Shown piece after piece: positions 52,775-64,000 of a stretch of DNA of 64,000 bases. The position numbers and the translations under genes were made by a program. The notes beneath the pieces are model-generated. The model ran no database searches. It was given only the letters and a program-made list of their open reading frames with translations, and was not told where the DNA came from. Position 1 is the first letter of the stretch. The number at the start of each line of letters is the position of its first letter. Where the stretch lies: the NCBI RefSeq assembly GCF_030161875.1, contig NZ_BSVA01000001.1, positions 2,914,001 through 2,978,000 of the forward strand, read 5' to 3'. Source of the DNA: Homoserinibacter gongjuensis (lineage in GTDB: Bacteria; Actinomycetota; Actinomycetes; Actinomycetales; Microbacteriaceae).

Positions 52775-55509
52775 ATGATGATCTTCACCGCTCGCCGCAT
52801 CCGAGTCGTCGCCGTGGCTGTCGCCGCCGCCTTGCTGTGCACCCTGCTCCCCCAGACCCCCGCCTACGCGACGGGCGGCGCCACCTACTACGTGAGCACC
52901 AGCGGCTCCGACACCAACGCGGGGACCAGCACCGGAGCCGCGTTCCGCAACGTGCAGAAATGCGCCACCGTGATGATCGCCGGCGACACCTGCCAGATCG
53001 CTGCCGGCACCTACCGCGAGAAGGTCGCGCCCACCGCGAACGGCACCGCCACCAACCGGATCACCTACGTCGCGGCGCCCGGCGCCCGTGTCGTCATCGA
53101 CGGCAGCGACGTCGTCACCGGATGGTCGGCGGTGACGGCGGGGCAGCTCGCCACCCTCCAGACCGCCGACTCGACACTCGTCGGCTCTGAGTTCGCAATC
53201 GCCGTGGGGGCCGGACGCGTCTACCGCGCATCCGTCTCCCCCACCGCCGGGCTGCCCGGTCTGCAGGTGTTCGTCGACGATGCGATGCAGCCCGAGGCTG
53301 CCTGGCCCCACGCCGGAAACAACCCGGCAGAGCCTGTGCTCGCGTCGGCTCAGTCGGGCACCACCACCTCGCTCTCCGACTCCGCGCTCACGCAGCCGGC
53401 CGGCTGGTGGGTGGGGGCCCGACTCACGTCGCACAACTGGTTCGTCAGCGAAACCGGCACGGTCACCAGCTCGAGCGTCGGCACCGTCACCGCGAGCAGC
53501 CTCCCCGCCTGCGTGGGCCTCAGCCCCAACCAGACCAACCGCTACTCGCTTTCGAACAAGCTCGCCCTGCTCGGCAGGGCCGGCGAATGGCACTACCGCG
53601 CAGCCGATGGCTACCTCTACGCGTGGATGCCCGACGGGGCCAGCCCCTCGGGCCACGTTGTCGAGCTTAAGAAGCGCGACATCGCCTTCGACCTCTCGGG
53701 GCGCTCGTACACGACAGTGCTCGGCCTGGGCCTGAAAGCCGCCACCATCACCACCTCGTCGACCTCGCACCACCTCGTGCTCGACGGCCTCACCGCCCGC
53801 TACGTGTCCGCCTACAGCGACCTCACCATCGACCCGAACAAGGTCACAGGCCCGGACGCGTGCGATGTGCTCACCGCGGGTGAGACCACGAGCGGCATCC
53901 AACTGCGCGGGTCGGCGAACACCCTGCGCAACAGCACCATCGACTGGAGCGCCGGCAACGGCGTGATGGTCGCCGGCTCGGGGAACACCGTCACCAATAA
54001 CCGCATCACCAACGCCAACTACATGGGCAGCTACGCCGCCAGCATCAACCTGCTCGGCGACGGCCACCTCATCAGCCACAACACGGCGTGGGGCAGCGGA
54101 CGCAGCAACCTCAACATCGACAACAAGGTCGCCGGCACCACCTCGGCCAACCACCTCATCCGCTACAACGACTTCGGCGACTACGGCAAGCTCGTGAACG
54201 ACGTCGGCGCCATCTACGTCTGCTGCCGCGTCAACATGGCCGGAACGGTCATCGACCACAACGCGCTCCATGACGCCGCACCTGGCGTCGCCGCCGAGGG
54301 CCCGCTCCCGGTGTCTACCTCGACCTCGAGACCTACAACGCGACCGTCGCCGACAACGTCGCCTGGAACCGCACCACCTACGGCGTCGTGCTGATCAACC
54401 CGAACGGCGGCACCAGCTCGGGCAACAAGATCTACGGCAACACGAGTGGAACCGATTCGAAAGCGGTGAGCCTGTTCGGCGGCACGTACTCGACCTCCGA
54501 GATCAAGAACAACATCGGCACCGTCGACACCGCATCCGGGGTGACCGTGAGCAACAACCTGCCCAACACGACGAACCCGCAGTTCACCAACGCCGCTGCC
54601 CTCGACTTCACTGTCGGGTCGGGCTCGCCCGCACGCAACGCCGCGGCCGTGCTCAGCCCGTGGACGGATGGCTCCACCGATGCGACGCCGACCATCGGCG
54701 CGTACCAGTACGGAGCCCCGAAATGGGTCGCCGGTGCGCGCAGCGTCGGCAGCACGATCCAGGCGGAGTCGTACGCCTCCTCCTCGGGGGTCACCACCCG
54801 CTCGGCGGGCACCGGCACCGTGTTCGGCAGTTTCGATGGAGGCGACTGGGTGCGGTACGCGGGCGTGCAGTTCGGCAACGGCCGCACCATGTTCGAGGCC
54901 ACCCTCGCCACTGAGGTGAACTACGCCGGCCAGCGGTTCCAGATCCGCATCGACTCGGCCACCGGCCCCGTCATCGGCACGGCCACCGTCGACTCGACGG
55001 GCAGCTTCAACCGCTTCACCACCCAGTACACGCCGATCGTGCCGACCAGCGGCACCCACGACGTGTACCTGATTGCCCTCGGGAGCGGACCAGGCGTCGG
55101 CGACGTCGACACGATCGCCTTCACCCGCACGCCCGCGAAGGTGGATGCGGAACGCGCGGATGCGAGTTCCGGCACGACCACCGCATCCGGCGCCACCGGC
55201 GCGTTCGTCGGATCGTTCGACGGGGGCGACAGCCTCACCTTCCGCTCGCTCGACTTCGGCATCGGCCGCACCTCGCTCGCGGTGGCTCTCGCCGTCGACC
55301 CCGCCTACGCCGGTCAGACGTTCGCGGTGCGACTCGACAGCGCCTCGGGCACCACAATCGGGACGATGACGGCAGCCTCCACCGGGTCGTGGACCCGCTT
55401 CCTGACTCAGACGCTGCCCATCACGTCGACGACCGGCATGCACGACGTGTTCATCGTCGCGACCGGTGGTGCGGGCATCGCCAACATCGACTGGATCTCG
55501 CTCGAGTAG
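52775..55509 (+). CDS. Secreted right-handed beta-helix protein with two CBM6-type modules, one frameshift near 54303
   Basis: A Sec signal peptide (VVAVAVAAALLCTLLPQTPA) leads into TYYVSTSGSDTNAGTSTGAA and AGTYREKV, the opening of pectate-lyase-like beta-helices. Many coils follow (GIQLRGSANTLRNSTIDWSA, GNGVMVAGSGNTVTNNRITN). One C is lost near 54303; restoring it gives SPGVYLDLETYNATVADNVA. Two C-terminal modules (IQAESYASSSG with FGSFDGGDWVRYAGVQFG; VDAERADASSG with VGSFDGGDSLTFRSLDFG) match CBM6. Intended length is 911 residues. It is probably the polysaccharide lyase or glycosidase that supplies the sugar operon. Catalytic residues are not identified. Confidence 0.82.
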
Positions 55510-55526
55510 CGACGGGCGGGAACCGC

Positions 55527-55973
55527 TCACACCCCGTTCCCGTGGCGCAGTATCTCGGGATGGAGGCGAATCCACACCACGCTCACCAGTGGCCCGTTGA
55601 AATCCACGGTGATCAGTGCGGCGGCTTCGCCGTCGCGGGTGAGAAGGAGACCCGCCTGACTGTTGACCGACCGTGGAGTGATCTTGAGACCCGCACGTTT
55701 GCCCATCCCGTGTACAAGCAAAGTTGTCGCGTCCTTCACGCCGTACGTGACCCTCGCGCCGGACGCGCGCACGTCCTGCGACTCCACGACGACAGCGACT
55801 TTGGGATCCAGGATCTCTGAGAGCCGGTGCTCGTCGCCACTCTCTGCGGCGAGCCAGAGTTCTCGCACCGCACGAGAGTGAATCGGGCGAGCGAGCCATT
55901 CCCATGCGACCGACCACGCTCGATGCACAGTCGGCAACCGGTCCTGGGAAGTCGATCTCGATGCAACTGACAT
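55527..55973 (-). CDS. NTF2-like protein resembling the C-terminal domain of ECF41 sigma factors
   Basis: ATG 55973 follows GGAGG at a loose spacing of about 9 nt. The 148-residue product reads RELWLAAESGDEHRLSEILD, KVAVVVESQDVRASGARVTY, GVKDATTLLVH and VNSQAGLLLTRDGEAAALIT. That layout is like the SnoaL-type tail of ECF41/SigJ factors but without sigma regions 2 and 4. An N-terminal basic segment replaces them, so it may be a remnant. Function unknown. Confidence 0.6.
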   Translation of the reverse strand: MSVASRSTSQDRLPTVHRAWSVAWEWLARPIHSRAVRELWLAAESGDEHRLSEILDPKVAVVVESQDVRASGARVTYGVKDATTLLVHGMGKRAGLKITPRSVNSQAGLLLTRDGEAAALITVDFNGPLVSVVWIRLHPEILRHGNGV

Positions 55974-56431
55974 TTGAGTTTCACCTCCACCAATGAAGAC
56001 CATCCGAAGGCGGCAACTGTGACTAGATCCGCAGCGCAGCTGACAGAATCTCTCGACGCTGCGTCGTGTCCGACGTCGAAGCCACCGGTCGGTGCTCGCG
56101 GACTTTCCAAGAGAAGGGGCTGCTGTCTGAGTGGTGCTGATGTCGGGCCGGTGTCGCAGAGCGGTCACTGCCGTTGGTGGCCAGCGGCGGCGTTGCAGTA
56201 CGCAACGATGTCGGCGGGCAGCTTTCCGTCGGCGTAGCCCTTTCTCAGCCACGAGAGGGTCCGCAGCTCGCGTGACTCGGCGGGGTCGCCGGAGCCGTAT
56301 CGCGGCTGTCGCTCGTGCGCGAATGGCGCTGGGATCAGAAGGATCCAGCGCAACGATTCGACGGCGACCCGTGCGCGCCGCGTCGGTTGCTGATGGGTTC
56401 TGGATCAGGTACCAAGCGCGAAGCCGAGTGG
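55974..56431 (-). other. Gene remnants beside the IS left end
   Basis: No intact gene is seen. On the minus strand the piece STRLRAWYLIQNPSATDAAR runs from the IS boundary. Near 56165-56300 another frame reads SRELRTLSWLRKGYADGKLP then ADIVAYCNAAAGHQRQ and a stop. Together these look like the 3' part of a gene cut by the insertion and by frame loss. The remainder (55974-56160) holds nothing I can support. Confidence 0.35.
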
Positions 56432-57832
56432 AGTCCCGCATAGTGGTGTAACTGCACGGTGGTCGTCGAGGTCGTTGCCGACGTAGACGCGGTCACCGTG
56501 TGATCCTTCGAGAAAGCTCTCTACTTCTCACTCGAAAGGTGTCATCACGATGACCGCTCCCCATATTGTCGACCCCGCGACCGTGCTCGGTGAAGTGCTC
56601 GCCGACGCGTCTCCGGATTTGATGCGGCATCTGCTGCAGACGATGATCAACGCCCTGCTGTCCGCCGACGCGGATGCGGTGGTCGGCGCTGAGTGGGGTC
56701 AGCCGTCCCCTGCCCGCACGACGCATCGCAACGGCTACCGCCACCGCGAGCTGGACACCCGCGCCGGCACGATCGATGTCGCGATCCCGAAGCTGCGCTC
56801 GGGCACCTACTTCCCGGAGTGGCTGCTCGAGCGGCGGAAGCGGTCCGAGGCGGCGTTGATCACGGTGATCGCCGACTGCTACCTCGCCGGCGTCTCCACC
56901 CGCCGGATGGACAAGCTCGTCAAGACCCTCGGCATCCATGCGCTGTCGAAGTCGCAGGTGTCGCGGATGGCGACCGAGCTCGACGAGCACATCGCCCAGT
57001 TCCGGCACCGGTCGCTCGCGGAAGCTGGCCCGTTCACGTTCGTCGCCGCCGACGCCCTCACGATGAAGGTCCGCGAAGGCGGCCGGGTGGTCAGCACGGT
57101 GGTGCTGATCGCCACCGGCGTCAACGGCGACGGCCGCCGCGAGGTCCTCGGCCTCACGGTCGCCACGAGCGAGACCGGCCCGGCCTGGAACGCGTTCTTC
57201 GCCGACCTCGTCGCCCGCGGCCTCACCGGCGTCCAACTCGTCACCAGCGACGCACACGCAGGGTTGAAGGACGCGATCACCGCAAACCTCCCCGGCACCA
57301 CCTGGCAACGCTGCCGCACCCACTATGCCGCGAACCTCATGTCCGTGACACCGAAGAGCATGTGGCCCGCGGTCAAAGCGATGCTGCACTCCGTCTATGA
57401 CCAGCCCACCGCCGCCGACGTCCACGCCCAGTTCGACCGCACCCTGGACTACGTCACCGACCGGCTGCCCGCGGTCGCCGAGCACCTCGAGACCGCCAGG
57501 ACCGACATCCTCGCGTTCACCGACTTCCCGAGAGACGTCTGGGCGCAGATCTGGTCCAACAACCCCAACGAGCGGCTCGACCGCGAGATCCGCCGCCGCA
57601 CCGACTCCGTCGGCATCTTCCCCAACCGCGACGCGATCATCCGCCTCGTCGGCGGCGTCCTCGCCGAGCAAACCGACGAATGGGCAGAAGGCCGCCGCTA
57701 CCTCGGACTCGACGTCCTCACACGCTCCCGCATGCGCGCACTCCCCAACAACGAAAGCGAGGCGACCACCGACACCATCATCGCGCTCAGCGCCTAACCG
57801 AAGGACCAGCCGTTACACCACCCCCAGGGACT
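56432..57832 (+). mobile_element. IS256-family insertion sequence, about 1.4 kb
   Basis: The ends share the inverted repeat AGTCCC-N5-GTGGTGTAAC (56432-56452 and complement of 57812-57832) with identical internal spacing. One transposase gene fills the element. I could not find a matching 8-9 bp target duplication, so either one flank has changed or the exact ends differ by a few bases. It is inserted next to a subtilase-like fragment. Confidence 0.75.
56550..57797 (+). CDS. IS256-family DDE transposase
   Basis: The 415-residue transposase is intact. It has THRNGYRHRELDTRAGTIDV, IPKLRSGTYFPEWLLERRK, LVKTLGIHALSKSQVSRMA and the DDE triad D168 (VAADALTMKV), D234 (VTSDAHAGLKDA) and E341 (NNPNERLDREIRRRTD, with the conserved RR-T-D block). 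WQRCRTHYAANLM is also typical of the family. It cuts and pastes the element through a copied circle. No lost base is apparent in this gene. Confidence 0.95.
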   Translation: MTAPHIVDPATVLGEVLADASPDLMRHLLQTMINALLSADADAVVGAEWGQPSPARTTHRNGYRHRELDTRAGTIDVAIPKLRSGTYFPEWLLERRKRSEAALITVIADCYLAGVSTRRMDKLVKTLGIHALSKSQVSRMATELDEHIAQFRHRSLAEAGPFTFVAADALTMKVREGGRVVSTVVLIATGVNGDGRREVLGLTVATSETGPAWNAFFADLVARGLTGVQLVTSDAHAGLKDAITANLPGTTWQRCRTHYAANLMSVTPKSMWPAVKAMLHSVYDQPTAADVHAQFDRTLDYVTDRLPAVAEHLETARTDILAFTDFPRDVWAQIWSNNPNERLDREIRRRTDSVGIFPNRDAIIRLVGGVLAEQTDEWAEGRRYLGLDVLTRSRMRALPNNESEATTDTIIALSA

Positions 57833-58225
57833 TGACCAAGGTCACTCGGTAGTGGCGAACGGTCTCCCACTTTCCACTGTCACGCAGTTGCGCTTCCGGG
57901 GCGCCTCGCTTCGCGGCGCCGAGCGTCTTGCTGCCCGGCTCCTGGCTCGGCGTCCATCCCTGCGCGATAAGCACACGTGCGGTATCGCCTCCGATGTCCA
58001 GAGCTTGCTTCTGTCAGGTAGTCCCTTCGGTGGGGTGAAGGTGTGAATCCGGTGATGCGGGCGCAGAACGAGTTCGAGAGAGGCACTCGTGTACTCGGTC
58101 GGCCGCGTCGGATCGACGGTCGATGCGTAGGCGAGCGTGATCTGGAGTTGCGTGTCGGTGCCGGCCGGTACGCCGCTTAGCGCCGACGGCGCCCTCGCCA
58201 GCGGGGGCCCACCTGCTCGCAGGTG
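57833..58225 (-). pseudogene. Fragment of a subtilase-like protein at the right island border
   Basis: On the minus strand VPAGTDTQLQITLAYASTVD and PTRPTEYTSASLELVLRPHH, then after a frame change near 58010 LDIGGDTARVLIAQGWTPSQ and RDSGKWETVRHYRVTLVKSL, run to the IS end. The YTSASL and GKW.TV.HY blocks recall the C-terminal part of Y4bN-like S8 peptidases often found in accessory regions. There is no start codon, catalytic domain or downstream end, so it is a remnant broken by both the island edge and the IS. Confidence 0.45.
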
Positions 58226-58248
58226 CAGTTCTACCGGCTCGAGACAAC

Positions 58249-58283
58249 GAAGAAGAGGGCCGCCTTCGGCGACCCTCTTCTTC
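58249..58283 (-). terminator. Hairpin terminator of tRNA-Pro
   Basis: GAAGAAGAGGG...CCCTCTTCTTC hairpin with a TTCG loop, 11 bp beyond the tRNA 3' end on the minus strand. The end of the transcript is T-rich. Confidence 0.8.
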
Positions 58284-58294
58284 GTTACGTTACG

Positions 58295-58368
<74 letters not shown>

Positions 58369-58446
58369 TGGCTTGTGCCGCATCCGAGGATCCGGCACGG
58401 CTCCTTACATTACCTTGTCGGCGGCACGGCTCGTGACCAGCGCGCG

Positions 58447-58685
58447 TCAGGCGAGCTGCGCCTTCACGTACGCGACGATCGCGCTCGCGTGGCCGTGCCC
58501 CAGGCCGTGCGCCGACTTCAGCCAGTCGACGACCTGCATGTGCGGATGCTCGGCGAGGCGGTCGGCGGCCAGATCGAGCCAGTGCTGGATCGGGTGACCG
58601 TAGGTCTTCTCGATGCTGGGAAAGTACGAGGCCGGGCCGGCGAGCTTCTCCCCGGCTTCACGGATGGTGCGGTCACGCGCGACAT
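58447..58685 (-). CDS. DUF4287 protein, one frameshift near the start
   Basis: The readable frame gives IREAGEKLAGPASYFPSIEK, TYGHPIQHWLDLAADRLAEH and GLGHGHASAIVAYVKAQLA to a stop at 58447, matching the small DUF4287 family. That frame has no start codon. ATG 58685, which has TACGCT 6 nt upstream, reads MSRVTAP in another frame; one lost base near 58668 joins them to a 79-residue protein. Function is unknown. Confidence 0.7.
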
Positions 58686-58691
58686 GCCGTC

Positions 58692-58697
58692 AGCGTA
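58692..58697 (-). promoter_or_regulatory. Leaderless-type -10, TACGCT
   Basis: The complement of 58692-58697 is TACGCT, 6 nt before ATG 58685. Confidence 0.45.
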
Positions 58698-58718
58698 ACC
58701 GAGGCGCACACTGGAGTC

Positions 58719-59225
58719 ATGGCCGAACTCATCGTCGTGCATCGCGACATCACCGAACAGCGTGTCGACGCGATCGTCAACGCCGCGAACAATGCGATGC
58801 GCGGCGGCGGCGGGGTCGACGGCGCGATCCACCGGGCGGGCGGCCCCGACATCCTGCGCGACTGCATCGAGCGCTTCCCCGAGGGCCTGGCCACCGGGGA
58901 TGCCGGATGGACCACCGCCGGACGCCTGCCCGCACAGTGGGTCATCCACACGGTCGGCCCGAATCACGCGGCAGGCCAGCGCGACCGCACACTGCTCGTC
59001 TCGTGCTACCGGCGCGCGCTCGAGGTCGCCGACGAGCTGGGGGCTCGCAGCATCGCGTTTCCCCTCATCAGCGCCGGCATCTACGGCTGGCCGCTCGAGG
59101 ATGCGATCCAGGTCGCCGTCGGCACGATCGCGGACGCGTCCACACGCGTGAGCGAGGCACGGATCGTGGCGCGGGATGCTGAGATCGTCGAGCGGGTGCG
59201 GGCGGTCGTCGAGGGGCGCGGGTGA
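58719..59225 (+). CDS. Macro-domain protein, O-acetyl-ADP-ribose deacetylase-like
   Basis: The 168-residue protein has ITEQRVDAIVNAANNAMRGG, GGVDGAIHRAGG and SIAFPLISAGIYGWPLEDAI, the ADP-ribose-binding loops of the MacroD/YmdB type with the catalytic Asn/Asp-containing NAAN...GGGVDGAIH block. It removes ADP-ribose from O-acetyl-ADP-ribose or proteins. ATG 58719 is divergent to the DUF4287 gene, and CACACT stands where a leaderless -10 would be, a weak match. Confidence 0.92.
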   Translation: MAELIVVHRDITEQRVDAIVNAANNAMRGGGGVDGAIHRAGGPDILRDCIERFPEGLATGDAGWTTAGRLPAQWVIHTVGPNHAAGQRDRTLLVSCYRRALEVADELGARSIAFPLISAGIYGWPLEDAIQVAVGTIADASTRVSEARIVARDAEIVERVRAVVEGRG

Positions 59226-59318
59226 CGCCGATTTCGAGACGCGTCGCGCTGCGCGCGCCGCTCCTCAACCAGCTGACAGCAGGAGCGGGGGCTGACGCCG
59301 TCGGACCACCGACGTAGG

Positions 59319-59324
59319 ATCGTG
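59319..59324 (+). promoter_or_regulatory. Candidate -10, TAGGAT
   Basis: TAGGAT is about 38 nt before ATG 59362 and follows a small inverted repeat (CGTCGG-acca-CCGACG). GAGGGAG precedes the ATG, so this gene appears to have a normal leader. Confidence 0.4.
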
Positions 59325-59361
59325 CGCGCAGGGGCCGGCCTGCTCTCGACGAGGGAGCACC

Positions 59362-59721
59362 ATGGTCATCAACGCCGACCCGCAAGACGGGCTCGACGCT
59401 GCCGAACGCGCGCGGTCCGGCTATCGGGGCGAATGGCATCCGCTGCTCGCCGCCGTCGAGGGGCCCGTCGGCACCTGGACCATGACGGCACCCGACGGCT
59501 GGCCGTACGGCATCATCCGGCTGCTCGAGCTCGGCGGCGAGCAGGGCTACCGCGCCGTCACGTGGGCCGAGCGCTCGGCAGACCGCCAGCTCGTCGGCTA
59601 CTACCGCACGCTCCGTGCCGCTGCCATGGCGGCGCATCGCCGCTACCTCGCGGGCCACGGTCCTCGGCAGCACGGTCGCGAGGCGCAGTCGGCACGCGGG
59701 CCGCGTAGCCTGGGCGGGTGA
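59362..59721 (+). CDS. Hypothetical conserved-looking protein, 119 residues
   Basis: ATG 59362 follows GAGGGAG. The product reads RSGYRGEWHPLLAAVEGPVG, TWTMTAPDGWPYGIIRLLEL and ADRQLVGYYRTLRAAAMAAH, a soluble alpha/beta-like protein common in Microbacteriaceae by my recollection. The last 25 residues are low-complexity Arg/Gly and the stop overlaps the apt GTG, so the true end could be earlier if a base is missing. Function unknown. Confidence 0.65.
   Translation: MVINADPQDGLDAAERARSGYRGEWHPLLAAVEGPVGTWTMTAPDGWPYGIIRLLELGGEQGYRAVTWAERSADRQLVGYYRTLRAAAMAAHRRYLAGHGPRQHGREAQSARGPRSLGG
59706..59711 (+). promoter_or_regulatory. Leaderless-type -10, TAGCCT
   Basis: TAGCCT is followed by 6 nt and GTG 59718, inside the end of the upstream ORF. 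Confidence 0.4.
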
Positions 59722-60241
59722 CCGACGCCGCCGCGCACCTGCACCGCCTCATCCGCACCATCCCCGACTTTCCCGAGCCCGGCATCCAGTTCCGCGACCT
59801 CACCCCCGTGCTCGCGGACGGCGAGGCGTTCGCGACGGTCACGGATGCGCTCGTCGCGCCCTTTGCGGGCCGCTACGACGTCGTGGCGGGCGTGGAGGCA
59901 CGCGGGTTCGCCCTTGCCGCGGCGGCCGCGGCGCGTTCGCGGCACGGGCTGCTGCTGATCCGCAAGGCGGGCAAGCTGCCCGGCACGACCCTCGGCGAGA
60001 GCTACACGCTCGAGTACGGCCAGGCGACGCTCGAGCTGCACGCCGAGCAGCTGCCGGCCGGCACCCGGGTGCTGCTCGTCGACGACGTGCTCGCCACGGG
60101 GGCACCCTCGCGGCATCGCAACGCCTCATCGAACGGGCCGGATGGCAGCTCGTCGGCACGACCGTCGTGCTCGAACTCGAGGGCCTCGGCGGGCGCGACA
60201 GGCTCGCGCCGCGCGAGGTGCACGCGCTCACCCGGCTCTGA
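59718..60241 (+). CDS. apt: Adenine phosphoribosyltransferase, one frameshift near 60100
   Basis: The protein reads LIRTIPDFPEPGIQFRDLTP, VVAGVEARGFALAAAAA, IRKAGKLPGTTLGESYTLEY and the PRPP loop RVLLVDDVLATG. One G is lost in the G5 run near 60098; restoring it gives ATGGTLAASQRLIERAGWQ and the normal C-terminus, 174 residues in all. It converts adenine and PRPP to AMP in purine salvage. In many actinobacteria apt lies near relA, which is not seen here. Confidence 0.9.
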
Positions 60242-60361
60242 CGAGCCCCGGGCCCAGAGATGGTCACAAGTCGGTAACAACCGTCGAGCGGCCGGTGGAT
60301 GCGACCCGATTCGCCCCCGTTTCGGCCAGCGGATGTCGGTGGCTCGCGATGGTCTCGATTC

Positions 60362-61615
60362 ATGGAAGAACGACTCGATGCCATCGCCCAGGCGGATGCC
60401 GCACTGAGCCGTGTCATCGAGGTGCAGGCGCAGATCGACGCGCTCATGGCGGTGCGCACCGAGGCCCTCGTCGCGTTCGATGAAGCCTTCACGGCGGCCT
60501 ACCCGACCGACCGGTCGGCGCTCAGAGAACGGGCACGCAACGCGGAACTCGCCTGCGGGTTGCGGATGCCGGAGCAGAGCGTGCAACGTCTCTGCGGTGA
60601 GGCGCAGATTCTGACGCGCGACCTGCCGGCGACACTCGCCGGACTCGCCGAGGGGCGCTACTCGTACCGGCACGCGCAGGCGCTCGTCGACGAGACCGCG
60701 GGCCTCGACGCGGACGACCGCGCGGCCGTCGAACGCGTCGCGCTCGGTACCGCGGCGACGACGACCGCGGCGCAGTTCCGGCGGCGCGTGCGCAAGCTCC
60801 GTGAGAAGCGCCGACCCGAGACCATGCCGCAACGTGCCGCGGAGGCGCGCACACGGCGCTCGGTGACCATGGATCCTCTGGCCGACGGCATGGGGTGCCT
60901 GATGCTGTACACGGGCGCGGTCGAGGTGGCTGCGATCTATGAGCGCGTCTGCGAGGCCGCAGCGCGCGAAAAGGCCGACGGAGACCCGCGCACGATCACC
61001 CAACTGCGCGCCGATCTCATGGTCGACGCGCTGCTCGAGCGTCAGAGTGCGCTCGGCCTCTCCCGCACGCAGCTGCAAGCCCTCGACCTCACCGCTGAGG
61101 AAGCGGCGCACATCCAGGAGACCGAGCTGGGCAGCTTCTCCGGCATCGTGCCGACCGTCCTGGTGACGGTGCCCGTCATGACGCTGCTCGGTGGCACCGA
61201 GCCCGGCATGCTCGAAGGGGTCGGCCCGATCGACGCGGTCACCGCCCGCCGGCTCACCGCCGAAGCTCCCACCCTCTACCGGGTGCTCACCGATCCCGAG
61301 ACCGGCATCTCGCTCTCGATGTCGAGAACCAGCTATCGGGTACCCGACCCACTGCGACGATGGTTGCGATTGCGCGACGACACCTGCACCTTCGCGATGT
61401 GCGGCATCAGCGCTCGCCGATGCGACATCGACCACACCCGCGATTGGCACGCGCACGACGGGCCTACCGACCACGACAACCTCGCCCACCTCTCGCGCGG
61501 CCACCACACCCTCAAGCACCACGGCGGATGGCGCGTGCGACAAGACAAGCCGGGGCACCTTACCTGGACGAGCTACCTCGGCCGGGAGTATGCCGTCGCG
61601 CCCGCCAGCGCGTGA
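60362..61615 (+). CDS. DUF222/HNH endonuclease-domain protein
   Basis: The 417-residue protein starts [20 protein letters not shown]. The DUF222 helical region (about residues 20-330, [20 protein letters not shown]) is followed by an HNH nuclease motif ([19 protein letters not shown] ... [19 protein letters not shown]) with the paired Cys, DH and HH residues. Multicopy DUF222-HNH genes are characteristic of Microbacteriaceae and related actinobacteria; they may be homing-type or mobile. ATG 60362 is chosen over an upstream ATG at 60299 because the domain starts directly after it. Confidence 0.85.
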   Translation: MEERLDAIAQADAALSRVIEVQAQIDALMAVRTEALVAFDEAFTAAYPTDRSALRERARNAELACGLRMPEQSVQRLCGEAQILTRDLPATLAGLAEGRYSYRHAQALVDETAGLDADDRAAVERVALGTAATTTAAQFRRRVRKLREKRRPETMPQRAAEARTRRSVTMDPLADGMGCLMLYTGAVEVAAIYERVCEAAAREKADGDPRTITQLRADLMVDALLERQSALGLSRTQLQALDLTAEEAAHIQETELGSFSGIVPTVLVTVPVMTLLGGTEPGMLEGVGPIDAVTARRLTAEAPTLYRVLTDPETGISLSMSRTSYRVPDPLRRWLRLRDDTCTFAMCGISARRCDIDHTRDWHAHDGPTDHDNLAHLSRGHHTLKHHGGWRVRQDKPGHLTWTSYLGREYAVAPASA

Positions 61616-61678
61616 CCGGGCAGGGCGGTCCGTCGGAATCGATCAGGATTGAGGAAGCCCGCTGTCCGCGTCGGCCGG

Positions 61679-61684
61679 TAGCGT
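61679..61684 (+). promoter_or_regulatory. Leaderless-type -10, TAGCGT
   Basis: TAGCGT is followed by 7 nt and ATG 61692. Confidence 0.45.
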
Positions 61685-61691
61685 CTCTCGC

Positions 61692-64000
<2,309 letters not shown>

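Noticed and set aside
56432-57832. Clean target-site duplication around the IS
   Set aside because: The 8-9 bp flanks (left ...ccgagtgg, right tgaccaag...) do not match; the apparent CCGAGTG/CACTCGG similarity is inverted and differently spaced.

Overview
The window is about 70% G+C, has strongly G/C-biased third codon positions, no spliced genes, a DUF222-type HNH endonuclease and an actinobacterial gene set (SoxR, PadR, 7Fe ferredoxin, FprA-type reductase). It most resembles a chromosome of the Microbacteriaceae (Actinomycetota). That is inferred from gene content, not from a marker gene.

Layout. (1) 1-22.2 kb: a Wzx/Wzy-type exopolysaccharide locus. It holds a sugar transferase that starts chain assembly, a CDP-alcohol phosphatidyltransferase, two glycosyltransferases, a Gfo/Idh/MocA oxidoreductase, a flippase, a Wzz-like protein, a polymerase/ligase and a TagD-like cytidylyltransferase. 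It also carries two very large secreted beta-propeller/LamG/PKD proteins and a membrane-anchored beta-helix protein. (2) 22.2-40.9 kb: mixed chromosomal genes, including a protealysin-like protease with its emfourin-type inhibitor, glutathione peroxidase, a lipase-maturation-factor protein, PadR, a TetR-linked MacB-type ABC exporter operon with tiny ORFs, and a SoxR/ferredoxin/ferredoxin-NADP reductase module. (3) 41.6-58.3 kb: an island bounded by copies of the 3' end of tRNA-Pro(GGG). It carries a GntR-controlled deoxy-sugar (probably L-fucose or L-rhamnose) operon, a secreted beta-helix/CBM6 protein, an IS256-family element and broken genes at both ends. (4) 58.4-64 kb: DUF4287, macro-domain, apt, DUF222/HNH and a UvrA-like ATPase that runs off the end.

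Two features run through the whole window. First, at least 20 genes are split by apparent single-base losses, often in G or C runs. Every split gene whose two ends are clear has the length expected for one or more missing bases and none for a gained base. This points to systematic sequencing or consensus deletions rather than biological decay, so I annotate these genes as whole CDSs and state where the break is. Second, about 15 genes outside the island have a TANNNT hexamer 5-7 nt upstream of ATG/GTG and usually no Shine-Dalgarno, the pattern of leaderless transcription.

Function. The left locus should build and export a surface polysaccharide. The CDP-alcohol transferase and TagD-like enzyme suggest a polyol-phosphate-type substituent. 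In the island, a GntR/FCD regulator with matching palindromic sites at three promoters appears to coordinate an extracellular enzyme, an ABC importer lacking its ATPase, and cytoplasmic oxidation of a 6-deoxy sugar (mutarotase, aldose dehydrogenase, lactonase, FAH-type hydrolase). The dehydratase and second dehydrogenase are missing, and the FAH gene is cut at its 3' end by fusion to an unrelated gene. SoxR appears to control both a ferredoxin and its reductase through promoters with the long 19-bp spacer typical of MerR-family activation.
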